NCBI GenBank assembly: GCA_034008185.1
Contig: CM067083.1
Location: forward strand, 372,001-436,000
Length of the DNA stretch: 64,000 bases
Source of the DNA: Gorsachius magnificus
Lineage: Eukaryota > Chordata > Aves > Pelecaniformes > Ardeidae
Direction: 5' to 3'
Shown here: positions 45,461 through 57,769 of the stretch, one piece after another
Numbering within the stretch: position 1 is the first letter of the stretch
Layout: the number at the start of each line of letters is the position of its first letter
The notes under the pieces: generated by a model
Told to the model about the DNA's origin: nothing
Seen by the model: only the letters and a program-made list of their open reading frames with translations
Database searches by the model: none
Made by a program: the position numbers and the translations under genes

Positions 45461-48400
45461 CCATAGAATTAGCGCTGTGGAAAGAGAACATCTTTCAGTA
45501 GGCACAGTGGGGGCAAAAAAATGTGTGTATCTTAAAAACGGTGCTTGGAAAGTTTATGGAAAGTTTGCGGGGTTGTTTTGGCTTTGTTTTTTTCTGTTTG
45601 TTGTGTTAGTGATAGTGGGCACTAGACTGCTGGTGCCAAGGAGGTGCCTCCAAATCCTGTGTAGAATCAACCATCAAATTAAAAGTTTGGAGGGAGACCC
45701 AGCACGAAGAGCTGCCCGCTGGGGAGAGAGGAACGCTGACAGCATCCCTGAGGGGTGTTAGGGGTCAAAGCAAGCATTACTTCATTTCTTAATGGTTCTT
45801 GCTGTGATGGCAGAAGTGGTGACAGCGGTGGCTTTCACGGCCTGGGTTTAGAGGCTGCTCTTCTTTGGAATATAGCACTGATAAAATGAATCACCAGTAA
45901 ACCTGGTGGGAAGTTTCTGAAGAATCAGTACTTTAATAAAAAGCACTGTTCCATGAAAATGTAAGGTTTTTGAAGGGAGAATGTTGTTTTGGTATCAGGA
46001 GGAAGTAACTGGGACGTGATGAAATATTTTGCTGAGGTGTCATTTTAAAACAGCAGCTTTTTTGTTTTTAAAGAAATTACATCTTCAGTGTGTTCAAAAT
46101 CAAAGTCAGAACCAAACATTTTCCTTTTGATCCCTGTTCTGAACAATTCAGAAGAATTTCTGAAATGAAAAGAATGGTGGATTTCACCTGTGCTGTGGCC
46201 TGTCTTGGAATGGAGAGAGTCTTGTTCTGGGAAGAGAAAGCTGCGAATTCTCCCTGGGAAGTAAGCACCTGCCTTACCTGTCCCCGCTGCCAGAAGCGGC
46301 AGACAATGAAATGTGGGCTACTGACAATTGGATTCACTTCCCTTGGTCTCTCGGTTGGTGGTGTTCTTGATACAGCTATCACTGGTCCTGGGAGGAAGAG
46401 TCATCGTGGGCGCAGTTTATAGAACAAAGGAATATGGGGAATCCCCCTTTCTTGACCCTTGCATTGAAAAGTGTCCCAGTAAAGACTTTGTTATCCCTCC
46501 TTTCATTGAGCAAATTCATTCATAATCTTAACACTTTTTCCTAGGGTTGATCCAATGGAGAACTGGCTTATCTTTGTTTACTTGTAATTAAAGAGGGATA
46601 ACTTCTAGATGGACATCTGTTGGTCAGCAGTTAAGCTGAAATCCTGTTCTGAGGTCTAATTTGCACTTACATAAGGTTCATGAGAACAGACGCTTTGGTA
46701 ATTGTTGATCCAAACAATAAACCCTTTCTGCTGCTTCTGTTCCTGACTCTCCTACTGAAAGCTTCATAACCAAGTGGTGTAGGATCGGTTGCAGGGCCTT
46801 CGTACTGCTGGAATGGCATCATGGGCATCATACAGGGAGACGGTTTTGCTACGTTTTCACATATCTTCATACTTGATTTTGTGTTGATTCTTACTCGTGA
46901 GTCAAATACAGCTGCCCAGAGAGTGGGAGGAAGCGGAGAGAAGGGTGACGGCTTTTACAGCTCTGCCCGCGAAGGCAGCAGGCTTTGTCCAAGCAAACAA
47001 AAGCAATTTAGTATAGCGGCGATATGAGAACACCTTACTTGTAAGGGGTACTCAAGGAAAGTCTGTAGTGCTAAGTAACGTAATTATCCTTTAGTGAAAA
47101 TATGAATGAGTGGGGGGTTCTGTGTTCTTATTAATGTCAGCAACCTTTGTTAAGCTGAGCGTTTCTATTTGTAGTTTTGTGTAGAGCTGGAAGAAGTGTT
47201 AGAAACCCTTTTCCTTTTGGAGCAGTCGCTTCTCCAAGTCACGTCCTGGTTACTTTGTTCTTGAAATGTTTGGGTTGCTGATCTTCCCTTAAAAAAAAAA
47301 ATCCTACTTTGGAGAAATTGTTATATTATTTGGGAAAAGGAGAACTACTGTCTGCATCTGCCTTTTACAGTGAGGCTTCCACCTGGGCACCTTGAGTTTC
47401 TGTGCCTCCAGTGCCAGGTTATTGCCTGCTGGGAGTCGTCATCTCTCATTCTGGGCTCCCTGCTCCCCAGAAAAATCTTAAGGTTCCTTTTTTGGTTGCA
47501 GGACAGAGATTTCTCTGATTCCTAAGCTTGATTAATGTAAGAATTCATCACGTCTATCGCATCTCAGTTTTCAGCATCCAGTGCTGAAACCAGACAATTT
47601 GTTAGCAGTTTCAGAATGCTCGAGAGCTGGCATTTTTACAAGTGCTCTGCTGCAGCAAAGTTGAGGATACAGCATAATTGCGGCTTTATTTTTAGATAGG
47701 TCATAATTCCAGATATGAAAGTTACCGTTTAAAGATGATGCATGCAGGAGAACAGTGCACAGTTACCAATTCTGGCAGCCAGATGAAGCATTATCTTCAC
47801 TCTCCCTTTTTTATTTTCGTTTTTATAAATGACTGCAAAAATAAAAAGCACAGTGCTTCGTTTCAAATAAACTGAAACAGGTTCATGCATACTACTTCAC
47901 CACACTTTATTTTTTGTAACCAAAGTGATTTGACTTATTATTTGTGATAATGAGGGGTTTAATGAAAGCAATTAATTAAATCATTTGTTCGGGCAGTTTC
48001 CACCATCTAAGCCTCCATCATTACACCATGCACACAAGGAATAAAAAGGTAGCAAGTTATCAGGCAAAAAATCCAGAAAAACTAGCAAGGAATATTCCAA
48101 CAGATTCACAAATGCCAGGATATATATAAACAACGTTCTGAAACTTTGTTTGTTCCTTTGACTCTGCTCGCAGTAAACTGGCATTCCTATTTTATTCCGA
48201 GGACAAGGGCGTCGAGACTTTTTTTTTTGTAGCTGTCCTCTAGAACTGTGCAATGAAACCCAATTCCTTTTACTTATTTCCCTAGATACTCTAATCCCTC
48301 CCTGCTTTACCAGTATCTTTGAGCTGTTCTTCCCTTTGTATCCACAGCAACATGAATCCCTGCTGGAATTGTTTGCTTCTAAAATGCAGGTGCACTTGTT

Positions 48401-48821
48401 TAATGTTGCATTGGTTCAGGCTCTTAACTTGAAGACTTTTTCACCAAACAGAAACCTCTGCTTTCCCCTACTTCACATTAGGCATTGCTATATATATTGG
48501 AAGCATACAAGACATTCACTCTCCCAACGTGCCCTGCCTGTTTCTCAGAGCCTTTGTTGGTTTTTTTTTTAGTTATTAAGGGCTTTTAGGCAACAGTAAG
48601 GAATCAAAAGCCATAATAAATAAGCCATCCTTTTGTTAGCCTAGAAATAATGACGCTATGTGGGGGGGGGGAATGATACAGAGTGTGTAATGTGCTTGAC
48701 AGTCAGTGGTCAAAATACTCAAACCAGTTGCCTCCCCACAACTCGGCGTCCCCGTGCTGACTGCAGCCATGGCTGAGCACCGACAGCTTGCCTGTAGTTT
48801 TCGGGCTTGTGTTAAAGTGGC

Positions 48822-48851
48822 TGTGTGTGTGTGTGTGTATATATATATATT
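48822..48851. repeat. (TG)n(AT)n microsatellite
   Basis: About eight TG units run directly into about six AT units. This is a standard dinucleotide repeat, probably polymorphic in length. Confidence 0.95.
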
Positions 48852-51095
48852 TAAAATCCTAAGGTTAGGCTTACCAGCTACAGTTCTGAAATCAAGCTTT
48901 TGTAATGCAAGATACTAGTTTTTCTTTTTTACTTACTTTATTTAAATATTCTGGTCATTTTCACAAATGCCAGCCTGTGCTTAAACATTTAACAGATTTT
49001 GATTCCTAGCTGAGGAAGAATGTTACCTTTCTGTTTGAAAATGGGACCGTTACTCGTGTGAAGTTCTGCCCGGAGCTCTGCGCCCCCTCGGACCCGTGAG
49101 GGCAGTGTGCCCGCGCGCTGGGCACGGGGCGCTGCCAGGTACCAGCCTCTGGGTCTCCTCAGTTCTGCCTCCAACATCAGCACGCCTTTTGGTAGCTTTA
49201 ATCCCATTTTCTTTGTGCCTTGATTTTTCTCAATGTGAAATGGGAATCAAAGATATGACTCATTTCATCACAGTATTCTAAGGAGATGCTAATCAACATT
49301 TTGATGCCTACAAGATTAATGAATGGGAAACATGAATTAATGTTTGGGGCATATGGGAATGCCATGGGAGCGCTGAGGTAGAAGTAAATCATTAGTTAGT
49401 AAATTGTACTGAGTGAAAGGTCTGAATGGAAGCCTCACGCTCAATGGGGAAGAACTGAACAAATACCATATGACTGTGGAAATACTGGATGACGGTATAT
49501 GCACTAAATAGAGGTAGAGCATCTGCAGAAGAAAATAGTATGTGACCAGATCGATAAAGTGCATCGCAGTGCAATCATGCAGAAGAGGCATATTAATGTT
49601 GCCTAGGGCCTTCACACTGCCATTTTTCTGATGCTTGCTTGCAACATTTTCATCCTAAATATTCTTAACGCAATTTAAGCTTAATGTTATTGTAGCACCT
49701 GGGTTTGGAGACCTGTTGGCAAGAGGCCATGCAGCATGGACAGAGATGATTTCAGCTCTTGAGCTGAAAAGAAACTTCATTGCTATGTGTGAGGGCAGGC
49801 AGGACAGGAGAATGTCTAGGATGTTTATGTGCTGTTGTAATCATTTTCCTCATAATTACATGTAAACTAAGTGCCAGGGAGTCATATTATTTAATGTGTA
49901 AAGTTATTGTAATTGTTCACATTTGCACCCCACTAGGGTTGCTCCACGAGTGCAGATGGCATTCTGTACACTTCAAATTCAGCTTAACGTGTCAGGCTAA
50001 CTCTCATTTACATGAAGACCACTTTGTATCACTCAGCCAGCATCATGTGGCCACAAATGAAGAGCAAATTCTATTTACACCCACCTCTGCAGAGTGACCT
50101 TAATTTAAATGAGAATCAGGCCCATAATCTGTATAAATATATGCACTCTGTTACATTAAGGTTATTTATTACATTGCCCTCGGCCTGAGTATGCATGGAG
50201 ATTTACCATAGATAATCCATAATCCAGAATTAAACTATTAATATGCATTTTGAGAGGGGCAGCCATAACCTTGAAATTCCTTGGTTTAAGTATGACCTTT
50301 AACTTTGTTTGAATATATTTTTTAAACGTATGAATAACAAATTAACATTGGTTGATAAAAAACATTCTGATTCCTTTGTACCATTTGCATCAATCCATAC
50401 TTAACTTACAGAAAGCCTTGAAGATTAGAAGGCTTAATCACTCATAATATTTATTTGTTTTTAAATGTCAGGTCACATCTAGTTCAACATGCTGTCAGTC
50501 TTGTTCCCCCCCATACACGCTGGCGTTAATGAAACTACGGTGGAAAGTATTCTTCTTTTTGTGTCCAAAGACACACGCACCTTCGCAGAACGACAAAACA
50601 CTTTGTACCTGGCCTGCGTAAAGGAGTTACTTTCTGTATCCTCTGAATAGAGAATTAAAATCTATGCTGTTCCGTTGAAATGCCCCCCTAATTTCAGCAG
50701 ACCTGTTATGGGAAGCAGACAAATTACCAGGTGTCAGGAATCCCTTTTTCCTTTCCTCCAGCTTACAGAAGGTGAGTTTTGCACAGCAAAGGTGTTTGAG
50801 CAAAGACTCGGTGGTCTTACAGTACTTCTGTAGTAATGGAAGTTAAGTCCTGCCATAAGGTCTTAGGAACACAGCTTGTTAGTTACACGGTAGAGTCCAA
50901 ATATCTCTGTCGGGACTGAGACGGTGCTGTGCTGTATGCTGCACAGCGCGAAATCGCGGTGATGGGCTGGGAAGCTAAGCTGTGAGCACTGCCTGTAACC
51001 CTGCGTTGAAACGCACTCGCGTTACGCTCGTACCAAGCGGAGCCTCGGCAAACTTACACCGGCTGAACTGCGGCGTTTTGTTTCTCTTTCCACAG

Positions 51096-51194
51096 TCCCC
51101 GTCTGAAGTTCAACAACCTGACCTTGATTTCAATTCATGGCCTTCCAGGAAAAGACCCACCCGGCTCCAAACATAGAAGATTTTTAATTAACAG
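51096..51194 (+). CDS. CFAP61: CFAP61 exon j
   Basis: This 99-nt exon is flanked by phase 2 on both sides, between tttccacag and cag|gtttga. With the carried TG it reads C, PRLKFNNLTLISIHGLPGKD and PPGSKHRRFLIN. Human has CSHMKFNNLTLISTHGLPGKK followed by RKFLAS. The strand FNNLTLISIHG corresponds to the second strand of the Rossmann fold, where the adenine ribose is normally met. The donor gtttga is the weakest in the window (no A at position 3, no G at position 5). Skipping would remove 33 residues in frame. Confidence 0.95.
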
Positions 51195-54100
51195 GTTTGA
51201 TTTAATATCTAAACACTTCCATAGCCTTAAAGGAAGACAGACTGCTTTGTAATTCTTTGTGAACTTGTCCTAAAATTTAGATAGATACATAGACAGCCGC
51301 CAAACCCCCCAGTCTGTCTATACATCATGCATTCGCCTGCGAGCTGCGTTGGATGTAATTATCACTAGGGGAATATTGCTAAAGCAGTAGCTTCAGGCCA
51401 GCGTTCCATTGTATCGTACCAGGACACTGGTCTCTGCTTTCCAAGACTTTTTAGATTGTTTAGATCTCCAGGTTAAATAAAAATGACGAAAGATGTATCC
51501 TTGCTTTTAAAATACTTAGTTTTTAACTGCCATGGGATTTGTTCCAAATAATGCTGAACAAAGGAACGTATAAGAATTAATATTAGCAACGTGACCAGTG
51601 ATGTCCTCCTAGCAGCCACGTGGTTTTATAAGTAGCTACCTGAATTAATTTTTTGTATTGTAGAAAGGGGTGTGTTTAAGTACAGGTCTAGTAAATTAAG
51701 GAATTATATGCTCATGTAAATGCATGTACTCTTTTTTCCTCAGTATACTGTGAAAGAGTTGTAATAACAAAACATCCTTCCTGACGGACAGTTGCAGTTC
51801 GTAGCTGCCTTGCCAGAATTAGCTGCTAAAATTTGAAAGCAGATTAAGAGTGAAAATTGAACTCTGCAGGGTATGATTTTTGAAAGCATCCCTGTGATTT
51901 TGGAGTGGCAGTCTCCTGGGAGCTGTGCACCTCAATTATAAAGGTGCTTTTGAAAACCCTCATCTGTCCTTGATGTCCCTTTTATTTATAGATTTCTGCA
52001 TGGATTACAGTTTAGAATTGTCGGTGGATTTCTTCCCTTATTTTTTTGCCTCTGGTATTTGTGAGTACAGAGGATGCAGAGCACCTCAGGAAGCCCGGTC
52101 ATCCAGTCCTAAAATTCTTCAGGTCATGAAAGGAACTTTACTTGTTTCTGTGGCATCCTGTATGACAATTTTGGGAACTCAATAACAATTATTTTGGGAG
52201 CTCAGTAACAATTAAGGTGTAGCAATCAGCTCTGTATATTCTGGTCCTAATGGCAAAATAACAGCTGGTGGTGCTGAGTCTCTCCAGCATTCTCTGCTGC
52301 AGTCACTGGTATATTCTAAAGGCATCAAATGCTTGAACGTGAGCTGAGTCCCCTTGTATTTAATCACATTACGTTTTGTCCTGTGGAAGAAAGTGGGATA
52401 TTTTTTATCACGCGGTGTCAATAGAATATAAGGTTCTTGAGCATCTGAATGAATGGCCATGAGCTTTATTTAGTAGGTAGAATATTTTTTCTGCAGTGAC
52501 TTCAGATCCCAGACTGGGTGAAGCCCAGGATTTCTTTACTGGCCATTCCCATCTCACCTGAAGGGGTGAGGCTCGGCTTCCTTTCACCCAAGGTGTGCCA
52601 GTTCCATCTTCTTGCCCTGTCCCTCTGATCTCACGCACCAGGCATCTGGGTAACGCCAGCCATTCATCTTTTGTGCTTGTTTAAAACCTGTTGCATTCTT
52701 TTTCCCTAGATCGTGCAGATTCAAACTACAAAGCTATAAAGGGGTTTGGGACTGGCATTAATCTTCAATTTATTGAAAGAACCTAATTTATCAGAGTCTT
52801 GCCTAGTTTTAAGTTTTCAGTATCAGGAAGGTATTGAGTTGAGTCTAGCTGGATTTGCAGAATGGCCAGCAACACGCTGTGTATTTTCATGATGGGCTTT
52901 TGCAAGACTCAGTGGTGTTCAGGAGTCATAATGGACCTTGTTGAAAATGTTACCTCTGGTCCTCCATGCATTTTATAGAGATGTGTCTATTGTACATTTG
53001 TACAGAAGTATTTTCTCTTCAGGGATCTTTGTCTTTCCAGAAGCCTGTTAAGCAGTGAAGGTAGTACACATGCAATAATGAAGTGTCCTGGTGTTTGCTT
53101 AGTTGGGCAGGGTGGGGGCATACTCTGCATCATAAAAGAACTTTGGAAATAATTTTAATTTTCATTTCTAAGGCATGCAAGGAGGTTTTGTTCCATTCAG
53201 AGTTTGCTTCAAAATTGGCATTTTAAATAGCAGCTTCCAGATCTTTGACACTTCCATCATACCTAGGGATAGATATGATGCTTTTCACTGAAAATAGGCT
53301 ATAACACCACTGAAATTTAAGAACTGCAAAAGTAAACCTTGCCCCAGATCTTCAAACCTGAGGAGCAACTTCAGGTTCCATAGTTTTTGGGAACTGCTAT
53401 TGAATTAACACTGCCAGAGTGCGGTGCTCAGAATGTGTGCACCGTACACATCCTGAAGATCAGATTTCTGTTGAGGTATCTTATTGGGGCAACACTTAGT
53501 CCCTAAGGTGTTCAGGGACACAAAGCCCTGGAAACCATAACTACTATATGGAGCAAGGCTCTGCGGCCTGAAAGACAAACCTTTATATTCTTTGTTACCT
53601 AGCACTGAGGGTAATTGCTTGGAAATGATAAAAGTTGCTTCCCCGTTTTTGTGAAGAATAAATGGTTGTTCAGTTACAAATTAGTGAAGGTTAACATTTT
53701 TCACATCTGCACTGTTTGTGTCTCTCATTTACCTGCTGGTTTTGTTTTCTTTTGGATAGCCCATGTGACAATTTCTCCTTTATTGCTGTTAATACTCAGT
53801 TCATCTTGCAGAGGAATTCAGTTGCATCTTTAGAGACCTTGGAGAGCTTGGGGGTACGGGGTCAGTTTAATATGATTCAGAATTTTTCATTCTTGCATTT
53901 TGGAAAAGTTCATTTGGAAAGGCGTTGCCAAGAGGAAATCTGAGATCTCTGCTTTTTACTTCTAGCTCTGACGACCGTTTTCCTGGCTTTCTATTTGTTT
54001 TTAAACCTTTCAGAGTAATACTTTGGAACACGGATGTTCAAATGCCAGCAGTGCCTTCGTTGCATTGGTGTCTCACCGTGGCCACTGCTGGTGAAGTTGA

Positions 54101-54499
54101 ATACCAAATGAAGCAAAAGAGGAAAAAAACTTAATAAGGGAGTCTTTCTTCTTATAGGAGAAAGAATTAAACTGTTAAAATATTTTCTTCACAGATGCAA
54201 AAGTCTCCTCTCATCAGCCTGCTAACAAAAAGTGGAGTAAAGCATGTATTTCTGACTTTGTTTTTAAATTATGTGGTTGCATGGCCCAGTGCTGGGAGGG
54301 ATTGTTTGGTTTTAGCAGAAAGTTGTCAATTTGTAACTGAGTATTTCATAATGAGTAATCTTTCACTATAGATTGCTGTAAACTCACAGCAAGAGAACAG
54401 ACTTGAACCACTAGGGGACTTGGGCTAACTCACCAGATGTCTAATTAATGCCTGCTGTCAGCTGCTGAAATGTCACTTACAGATATTCTTTCTTCACAG
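51195..54499 (+). other. CFAP61 intron, 3.3 kb
   Basis: The intron runs from gtttga to tttcttcacag. A small tandem duplication lies at about 52166-52215 (caattttgggaactcaataa, then a 23-bp variant copy). Nothing else is recognised. Confidence 0.85.
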
Positions 54500-54668
54500 C
54501 CACTGTTTTAATGATGAAGATTATGCACAGATGTCACTTTGTTCCTGGGTTAACGTTGTGGTTGGTAAAATGACTGGCATAAATCGTGCTGCCAAATATG
54601 TAGTTGTTTCCAAGGAGAAAAAGGTGCCATATGACTACCTTGTCCTCTGTACGGGACAGAAATACCAG
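54500..54668 (+). CDS. CFAP61: CFAP61 exon k (LCTGQ motif)
   Basis: This 169-nt exon enters in phase 2 after cttcacag and leaves in phase 0 at cag|gtaaga. It encodes HCFNDEDYAQMSLCSWVNVV, VGKMTGINRAAKYVVVSKEK and KVPYDYLVLCTGQKYQ. Human has HCFNDKDYALMSLCSWVNVV, VGRMTGIDRAAKHVVL and VPYDHLILCTGQQYQ. The YDYLVLCTGQKYQ ending corresponds to the ATG-type motif in flavin-dependent disulfide oxidoreductases, where 'YD-LVIATG' closes the FAD domain. The preceding VNVVVGKMTGI matches the strand carrying 'V--I' before it. This supports the oxidoreductase-like fold strongly. Confidence 0.98.
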
Positions 54669-56626
54669 GTAAGATTGTGAGCAGAGTGAAAAACGTAGTA
54701 ATGTATTCAGCTTTTACAGTGAATGGTGTTTCTGTGGTTAGCAGAGCAGTAGAGTAGTCCCTCAGTAAGCGTGTAACCAGAAGGCTTGCAGCCCTTCAGG
54801 GTAGCAGGTTGTACTGTAGAATTTGGAGGCGATGAGAGGTTTTGCACAATTTCCTACCTTCAGTGTCACTGCTCAGTATCAGATACGAAGCAAAGCTGCC
54901 AGTGTTTTTGCTGCCGTGACCATTAAACCTGCTGAAGAGTATGCCCAATTGACATGTGGCCCCAGCCACAGGAGACTTAACTCCAGCTGGTCTGACACCG
55001 TTTGACCTAGTTTTGGCAATGGCGAGAATTCCTTATCAAATTAATTACTCTTCTCACATGATGACCGTGCCTAGGCATGTACGTGCTGTATGTCATTGTA
55101 GCACACAGCTAAGTCTCCAGTGAGATTGAGGCAGACCCTTCGTTACATGTGAGATGTAGAATCAAGCTCATCGCCAGCCCTGCAGGCTCAGCTTTGGCTC
55201 AGACACCCTGGGCAGGGTTTGTTCTTTTCTTGTGCATCATCACGTAGCCTTCCAACTGTGTAAACCAAGTGGCCCTCTTTGGGATAGCCCCGTTACCTGC
55301 AGTGATTTTGCCTTGCTGATGGGTTTTGGATAGGAATCACGAGCAAGGTATTTTGCCGTTAAAATCAGGAGATCAAACTGAGCATGTGTCTACAGGTATT
55401 GGCAGTGCTGTTCACCGTAAGCCACAAACGCGAATGTGAGGTGTGCTCAGCCCCATACTGAAATCTGGACTGCACGTGTGCGACAGATTTGTGGAGCAGA
55501 AAAGCCCCAGTGTTTCTGTAATAACTTCAGAGTAGAGCCACACTTTAAACAATCCATATTCACTGTTCAACAGGGATGGAACAAAATTTGAAGTATGGTC
55601 TGAATGACTTTAGGTGCTCCTAAAAAAAGTTTGGAGGTAACTCAGACTGGCAAAATAAGTTATGGGAAGTAACTACACTGGAGGAGAAAGATAAAGAAAT
55701 CAAGGGAAAACTAGGGGGTTTTTCTGCCCTCAAAAAGAAAACCTAATGCCATCTATTCTCACTGTTAAGCCCTACAAAAAATAGGAAGGAATTATTGTTA
55801 TCATCTGGCTTCTGTTTTATTACCCAGAGCTGTAGTCCATCCTTTTTAGAAGTTGTCCCTTATTTAGTAAGCAGTCAAATTAATTAAACATTATTGACTA
55901 TGATAAGAGGCTTTACTTGTTGGGTAAGTAAGATCATTTGATGTCATGCCTGCTTTCATATGACTGTATAGTGTTTACTGGAAGTGAGAACATCGTTCAG
56001 GCTGTTAATCACTGGTGCTGTAGAAGTCGTAGAAGAGATTCTGGGTTTTGGTCTGTATAATTCAGATTGCGTTTGTTACTGTGAAGTAGTAGTGTACAGT
56101 TAATGCTTTACTGAATCCTGGCACTTCAACCATCAAGCAGGTTTTGGTCCCTTTCTCCGGGACAAAATCTGTCTTACTTTAGAAAGTTGATTTTTTGCTG
56201 GCAGAAGATGGAGGCAGTCTTGCAGCACAAAGAAATTTCAAGTGTCATTTAAAGGTTTAAGTTATTCAAATAACTGTGAGGTCCTTCAGCCGGGTATTTC
56301 TGCATTTTCTGCTGTTTGCTGTGAAGTCCCTTTTCTTGCACTTTGCCTGCATAGTTACTGACCCAGCACTGCTGTTTAAAATGGTCACCCGTATCCCGTA
56401 GAAAAAGTGGAATGCGTACACACGTGTGGACCTGTGTGTGTGCGCTCAGACTGGCATGGATCTGTTTTCTCTGTGGCCACTGATGTGTTTGCTACTGCTG
56501 AATGTTAAGAAGGGTTAGGATGTACAAGGATAGCAACCCCTAGGTAGTCAAAAGGCTTGTGTCATTGTTTTTGTTCTCTGAGATCTGTGCCATATATTCA
56601 TTCACTCACATATTCATTTCTTCCAG
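54669..56626 (+). other. CFAP61 intron, 2.0 kb
   Basis: The intron runs from gtaaga to tttcttccag. No repeat family or gene is recognised. Confidence 0.85.
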
Positions 56627-56801
56627 GTCCCGTCTCCCACTGGAGCAGATATCAGTAAGCTCCCAACTAACAGAGAAGTGATAAGTAAGTGGCCACAAAG
56701 ATACACTGGGAAAGTCCCTTCCAATTATTTTACTCTCAATGACGATCAGGACTGCTTAAAGGCCATGCACTGGCTGAAAAAAAACCTTGTCAACTCAGAA
56801 G
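56627..56801 (+). CDS. CFAP61: CFAP61 exon l
   Basis: This 175-nt exon starts in phase 0 after cttccag and ends in phase 1 at aag|gtacgg. It encodes VPSPTGADISKLPTNREVIS, KWPQRYTGKVPSNYFTLNDD and QDCLKAMHWLKKNLVNSE. Human has VPCPTEADISQHLTNREVPN, QRRYTGKVPCNHFTLNEEED and CFKALIWIRNNS. The helix QDCLKAMHWLKK sits just before the second Rossmann motif, as in the NADH-domain entry helix of disulfide reductases. Divergence from human is greater here than in exons g to i. Confidence 0.97.
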
Positions 56802-57769
56802 GTACGGGTTTTCGTTAACACGCGCACATCTACAGAAATGTTTTCTAGGCTTATTGTTTCCTTAATTCCATGGTATAATTGGTGCCTGATTAATTCTAAC
56901 AAAGTCTTTCATCTGCTGTGCTTTGTTTTCCAGATTAACTTACAATTTGTTGTCATTTTTGATACCCAGCATATTTAGCTAGGAAAGAAAGGCTTGAGAT
57001 AGATTAATTATCTATAATTATTATATAAACCAAAATGAGTCCCAAATGCAAATCTGGCTGGAATCATTAATTAGCCAATTAAATAATAATTTAATTAGTG
57101 GATGTGTTTTTCTGTTGTATAGGAAAATATCTAGGTTTGAGGCATAACAGGTCTAAATTAGGAAGTGGTTTTTTTCAGTATCTGTCACCTTTGTATTCGG
57201 TGACATCAGTTCCAGATTTTCACATAGAACTGCAGGGTCCCAGTATTTTCTTTTTAACCCTTAAAATCACGCATTTGTGCAGATATCCACCATCCCTGTA
57301 TTTCTTCAGCCTGTGCATGTGTGCCTTGTTCGTGTAGTCATTAGTTCATACACCGAATGTGTACGCTATTGAGCATACCTGGAATCATCCAGGCTTCCGA
57401 GTTCAACTTTCAGCTACAGAAAAAGAGGCCGAGCGGTAAATGAAATCACGTAACGCCAGTTCTGTGTGCTGGCTCTGCGCTGGGGCAGGTTCAGCGCAGG
57501 AAAGCTGTCTTTGTGGGAAGGTCCCGTCGACTGGGTGCAACAGCAGGAGTTTCCAAAGCTGCCGTTTGCCTGGCTCGTTCGTCGAGGACACAATGAGAAC
57601 TGGTAGTTATTTGGGGTGGTCTGTAAGGTTCCTGTCCTGCTTGGCAGACCTTTCGGGAAGTTCTCAAGACACTGGAAACTTCTTTGTCATCCTCCAAGTC
57701 TCGCTGTGATCAGGACAGGAGACAATAAACACGGTGATGTCTCCGCTCGCATTTTCCTCAAACAGCTTC

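Larger units (their letters stand above)
36474..51095 (+). other. CFAP61 intron, 14.6 kb
   Basis: This large intron runs from gtatgt to tctctttccacag. It holds CpG-dense patches at 38770-39000 and 39300-39490, a perfect short hairpin at 39562-39586 and a MEF2-like site at 38513-38522. It also holds TAATTA clusters near 41290-41440, a purine-rich block at about 44560-45460, a (TG)n(AT)n microsatellite at 48822-48851 and an AT-rich, motif-dense block near 49640-50480. No exon or repeat body is recognised, and the open frames lack protein character. Confidence 0.8.
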
